Of a stretch of DNA of 7,869 bases, positions 1 through 6,000 are shown in pieces. How positions within the stretch are numbered: the stretch's first letter is position 1; each line of letters begins with the position of its first letter. The notes beneath the pieces are model-generated. The model saw nothing but the letters and a program-made list of their open reading frames with translations, was not told where the DNA came from and did not search any database. The translations under genes were made by a program, and so were the position numbers. The stretch is from Candidatus Omnitrophota bacterium (lineage in GTDB: Bacteria > Omnitrophota > Koll11 > Aquiviventales > Aquiviventaceae): NCBI GenBank assembly GCA_023247285.1, contig JAHFGU010000066.1, forward strand, positions 1 through 7,869. Direction: 5' to 3'.

Positions 1-3000
1 TCGCAACGCGGGATGCTGTGGTGTATCCGGCTCATCGGCGCCATGAGTTGGGTGCTTGGGATCCTGGTGGTGTTATTCGTTCCATTCAACGGCTACAAGT
101 ATATGAACGCGTTCCTGCTCAGCGTGATCATGTTGGCAACATTGAGCATTTTCGGCGAAGTGCTTCTTAGGGGCGTCGTTCAGGATGAGGCGCCGAAGAA
201 TCCTTCGGAATTTACGCTGTCGCTGCGGGAGCAGTTCGCCGCCTGGCGCGCGCGAGACTGGTGGACGCCAGGGACATGGAGCGGCGCCTTCTTGCGGCAG
301 CGGCTCGGCTTGCAGTATCGATGGGAGTGGCGCGATGTGGCACGGGTGTGGCTGGGACGCGCCACGCAGGAGGATGACCGCGCGCTCCTCCAGCGGTACG
401 ATCGCTTGCCGTACCTGCTGCGCCCCTGGTGGGCCACGTCGCGGCGCGCCAGCCCGCTGCTCGCTCCCTGGCTGCGCGCCGAGCCGCTCACGGCCGGACA
501 CTTGAACCGGTGGGGCCGCCTCCTCAACCGCCTGGCCAACCGCCTGGGGCGCGGCACGGCAGCGTCTCTGCCGGCGCAGCATCTTGACAAGACCGGCGAT
601 CTCGGCGACACGCTCTTCGGCCGGCTCACCAACCATCTCGGCCATTCGCGGCAGAAGGCGCATCCCCAGCAGGATACGCAACGCGGCATCCAGATGCGCT
701 ATGCCATCTGCTCCTTGAGAACGCGCGATGCGTTGATTGACAGGTATGTGAGGGTGTCGATTCCTCGCCGCGACATGATCTCCGTTGGCTCGCGGGAAAA
801 CCTGAAGAGAGAACGTCGGCAACGCCGAGACGTCGTATCGCGCGCGCTGGAACTGATGTATCACGATGGCCTGACTCGTGTGGTCACCGCGCGACGGCTG
901 GGCGTTCATGAGGATATCGTAAGCCAGATGGAGCGCGAATTTCTGGCGTGGGCCGGTTATCGGCGGGAAGTCCAGCAGCGCCGTCGAGAGATTATGGCGC
1001 TCGCCGAGGCAGCACTCCAGGGGCGGATCGCGGTGAAAGATGAAGAGATGTTGGCGTTGCTGCGCCGCCTCGCATCGGGGCACGCGTTAACGCTGCCCAC
1101 CTGGGAGACCTACGTGCGCGTAGGCGACAAGTTGGCCCAAGCCCTGGATGGGAAGCGTCATCGTGCGATTGGCTCGGGGTTCTCAACGCTGGGGATCTGG
1201 CTCCTCCTGCTGGCGATCCCGGTGCTGCTCTATCCGTTTGTCCATGCCGTGCCGGCGTCCGCCGCGTCGGCGCTCCTGCCGGTGGGGTTTGGCGCAGGCG
1301 GACTGGGCCTGCTGGGGTTTGCCTTGGGTATCGACTGGTCCGTCGATAACCTGCCGCCGTGGCAGCTTAAGCCGAACGACTGGCACGGATACCGGCTGGA
1401 GGCGACCAAAGAGTTTCTCGAGGATATCGCCCAGCATCTGAACGACCGGGAAACGATTCGGGGGATGCTGCTCAGCCTGCGCGATCGGCTGGCCGGCGAT
1501 CCGAAGCGCACCCTACGGAGCTGGTGGTTTTGGCCTCGGCGCACCACGGGGCTCTACCGGATTCGAAAAGGGTTAGTATTGCGGCTCGTGTTTATCTACT
1601 CGAAACCCGCCCGCACGATTTCGCTCCTGAGCTATGGTCCGCCCAAGGCAGATAAAGAGGAAACGCTCGTGAGGCTGGCAAATGACGTGGCGTTCCGGCA
1701 TGCGAAGCTAGAGAAAGACCCCCAGACGCTCCAGCGGTGGGCGGAAGAGTTTCTTGCGGCTGAACCACCGTCGGCACCTTTGCCTCAAGCCGAGCCGCCC
1801 TGGTATCAACCGCTTCGGCAGGTCGTGCGCGTGACCGAGGCCGTGCAGGTGCTGGGAGCATCAGGATTCCAGGCTGCTAAGGCACAGCAGGCGCCGCAGT
1901 GGCAAGAGGTTGAAGAACTGCTGGTTCGGTGCGCTGAAAGAGAGCTAGAGCCGACCAAGGATCACCAGCCGGACTTCGTTGCGTTGAACAGCCTCATGAG
2001 CGAAACGACCTCGGGTCGGATCGGCAAGGCCATCCAGGCCGGGTTTGAAGCCTGGGCCGACGCGAAACTGAAGGCTGCGCACGGTGATCCCCAGGCGCGC
2101 CGCGAGGCCAAGCGCCAGATCGGCGCCGCGTACGAGACGCTCAGGCATCAGCAGCGCCGATCTCCAGCCGCGCGATGGCGCAGCCAGCCGGTGGAAAACC
2201 TCCTAAAAGATGACCAGCCCCCGCGCTCGATTCCGGTGGAGGCAAGGCCGGGTGCGTCCACGCTGACCGGCGCCTCGCCGACGAACTCCCCAACGGCATC
2301 TGCCGGGGCAGCCAGCGGCCGCCCAGCAGCCTCCACAACGGCGCAGCCTGCGCTGCCGCCGCTCTCGCCTGAGGACCAGGCGCGCGTTGAACGGTTGGCA
2401 GCGGCCTTGCTCAGCAAGGAGCTGAGAAAAACGGGGCCGAAGATCCGTTCCGAATGGCTCACACCGCAGGCCCTGCGCGGCACGTTGGAGACATTGGCCA
2501 GCGGACAGCTTAGCCTCGAGGAGCAGGACACGGCGCTGAAACGCCACCTGGCCTTCCTGGCTGAGTGGTCGCCGGAGCAGATCGGCCGTATCCGCCATGC
2601 GCTCCTCGACGCGCTCAACGCTCCCACGCCGGCGACGCCAAACGCGCAGCAATCAGCGGGACCCGCCATCGGATGGGACGCGGAGTGGGCCTACCTGCTG
2701 GCCGAGCTCCTGCAATCGGAGGACCGAGAATCAATCCCCCACACGAAATATAACGAGGTTGGGGAGAAGCTGCGAGAGGCGATTCGCCGGGCGCCACGCC
2801 ACACCCCTGTGGTCGTGTGCGTGGCCGACTTGCGGCATTTGGTCCTGTTGCCGACGGAGTTCTTTGCTCCTGAAAACTTTTCACGTGTGGTGATCGTCGC
2901 GCCCGATAAGTGGGGCGCAGAGTATGGGCTGACGATGTACGGTGACCGGATGGGGTGGCCGATGAAGGAGTGGCTGGACGCCGGCCGCGTGCGGGTCGTC

Positions 3001-6000
3001 GAATATGACCAGACCAGGTTGGGTCCGACCCTGCGGGCGCGCCATCAACGCGCGGTGGAACGCGGCCGGTTCGCGCCGCACATGCAACACGACCTCATCG
3101 CGGCCAATGAGGGGGCGGGGAAGCGCCCGGCGGCGGCTCCTCTTCCCAACCCGGCCGCTATCCTCGGAGAAGGCGAGGAGCGCGCCGGCCTGGTGGCTTC
3201 GTTGGACGTCGTGCCACTGGCAATGCTGATGCATCAGCTCGTGATCGAGCGGCAGGTGGCTCGGCATGATCCCCGCTTTCGTTCGGGTGTTGCCTTGCCG
3301 CGGTTCCCGCATGATCTCAAGTGGTTTGGAGTGGAGGAATTAAGCGACGGCGGCTGGCGATGGAACGCCTACGCCAACGCCATGCTTCCCATCCTTCGGC
3401 GGTCCTACGATGCGCACTTCTCGTTTTTGCGATCGCTGGTTGACCAGGAGCGCGGCCTGATCTTCGTGTCTACACCGCTCGGCGAGATCGAGGTTGCGGC
3501 GGATACCGCCGAACCGGAGCGGGTCGGTCAATTTAGTCCGGCTCCGTATGATCCCTGGGCGATTTGGGGAAGCGAGGCTGAGCAGGCGGTGCGCCGGTTC
3601 CAGCGCAGCGGCGTGTACGACGAAGCGGACGAAAGCATCTTGCTCGGTGACGCGCATGCGGCCGATCCAGCGGCCCAGCGCAGCGTCCGGCTCACCCTGC
3701 TGCGGCCGTTGCCCGACCGTCTCCTCACGCTCGTCGGGGCAGGAGAGCGCATGCCATGGTTCCCCGAGCTGGACGGGTTCAAGATCCAATTTGCGGGGAG
3801 TGTGCATGACACGCCGGAAGCGACAATACGGACCGGGGATCTCGGCTTAGCCTCCGGCGAAATCCATTCCCATGGCATTCCCTTGCTCGTTGGGCGCGCC
3901 TTCTATGCTGAACACCAGGCACAGGCCCTTTGCGAGCTGCGCCGGCGCGCTGTGGAGCACCGGCTGTGGGGCCAGGTGCGGGGATGGCTGGCCCGCACGA
4001 ATCAGATCCGCGCCCCGGCCGAGGTGGACCACGGACTTCCCACCCTTGATGCATGGCGAAACCAGCATCTTCCGCTCTACGAAACCCTCCGCACGGTGTT
4101 CTACGCCGAAGCGCTCCGCCGGGTGCCTGACGCGCCCAGCCGGGGCGAAGGTTGGGTTGCCCAGCACGCGCCCCGCATGGCGGCCTGCACCCTTGTCACC
4201 CTCCAGCGTGAAACGGCGCTGCATCCCCGGCTGCAGGCGACCCTGCGCAAGGTTCTGGATGAGCGCGTCAGCGACGGCACGATGCGCGCTGAGGAGGCCA
4301 ATCGGCTGGCAACGGGGGCAGGCTTGTTGGGAGCGCCCATGCCGGACCTTGGCGCCGGCTTGGCGGAGAACGGGATGGAGACGGTCCTTCTCCATCCCTT
4401 GCCGGAGCGCCTGCCAGACGCAGATCGCCAGCCGGTGGGGGATCTGCTCCGCGTGACGTTCTGGCGCGCCGGGTACCAGTTGCACGCGGTGAGGATCACG
4501 CTGACTGATGGCCAACCCCAAACCGTCTGGTGCTGGGTAGGACAGCTGGGTCGCACGATAGACGTATGGCTGGATGCACCCGCCGCCGTGTTCCAGGATG
4601 GCGCGCAGGCGATCCTGAAGCGGCTGAAGGAACAAGGCGCCATTCGTGGTGAGCAATGGGTGTTCATGAAGCACGACGCCGACCCATCGCTGCCCGCGGC
4701 GGATCCTGAGTTTGCCAAGGCGCTCATCCTTCCGATCAACCACATCACCGGCATCGACCTCGATCACCGGCAATCGCCGCAGCTGGAAGCGCTGCTGCTC
4801 GTCTACCGGGCGACGCTCATCATCGAGGGCCGCCTGGCGAAGGATGTTGCGGTGGAGTCGGACGCGGCGGCCTTTTTCGCCGCCTTGGAGCAGGATGAGG
4901 CGCTGCGTCAGCGGTTCCTCGAGCATGTGGATGCGGTCAAGCCGCAGGACGACCAGCGCGGGCTCGAGCAGCAGTATCAAGGGTTGAAGGCTGGCATGGT
5001 GGATGGCGGCATCGTTCCGCAGGCCCGCAGCATCCTGCTCGCCGGCGAAGCGGCGTTGATGCAACGCGCCGCGAGCGATTCTCAGATGTCTGAACCGGAC
5101 GCCACGCTGCTGGGAGAGGCTGAAGTCCGGCTGGCGCAGTTTCCCGATGGCACGCCGGTCGATTGGCGGTACTGGCGGCGCGATCCAGACATGCGCGGCG
5201 TCATCGAGATGATCCCAGGCTCGCCCGGCTTCAACAGCGCCCGGTACCGTTTCGATCCGGCCACCAAGACCTACACCCCCTTCGCCGGCGGCCGGCGGGT
5301 TGATCCGCGGCAATCACAAGCGGCGGCGATGGGCCGCGCCATCAACCAAATCTGGTGGCGCGACGCGAAGGCTCAGCGACCGCCGGATGCGGCTGGATTC
5401 TCGGAAAGTCTGCGTGACGTCATCGTGCGCGCCGTCCCGGCGTACGACACGCAGATATGGCCGGCACTTCAAGCGGGGCAGTCCGTGCTGCTGAGCGCGC
5501 ACGGCAGCAGCCTGCGCAGTCTGGCCATGCGGCGCTGGTTCGGGCTGACCAAGGCAGAGGTCGCGGGGTTTACCTTCCCGCTCGGCACGTTGATCCGCCT
5601 GCGACTGGATAAGCAGACAAGACGGGCCACGCATGTGCTCTTCGTCCGATCCACGGAGTATAACTATCCCGATCGCGAAAAGGTCATCGAGCTGAAGAAC
5701 CTGCTGGATCAGAAAGGCATTCGCTACGCAGAGATCGCGCTGTCGGTCGAAAAGCCCCGGCAGCCGTCTCAGCGGGTCTTGAACGCACTGGCCGCAGGCG
5801 CCACGGCAGACGGGATGGGAGACCTGTTCGTCCTCCGCCATGGCCAGACCATCTGGAGCGAAACGGTCACAGGACCCGATGGCAACCGCTACGGGGGATG
5901 GACCGATGTTGATCTGACCGCTGACGGCGAACGCGATGCGAGGGTGAGCGGGCAGCTCCTTCGCCAGGTGTGCGATCTGACCAGGATGACGCTCACGACT

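Noticed and set aside
13..60. ATG at base 13 or 43 as the true start of the gene
   Set aside because: Neither has a Shine-Dalgarno-like sequence upstream, the frame is already open from base 1, and the second lies inside the first membrane helix. A start at 13 cannot be fully excluded without upstream sequence.
3868..3900. HSHG near residue 1290 as a further histidine phosphatase or metal-binding active site
   Set aside because: No preceding hydrophobic strand with R, no partner motifs and no PHP-type or RHG-type context were found, so the resemblance is limited to the four residues.
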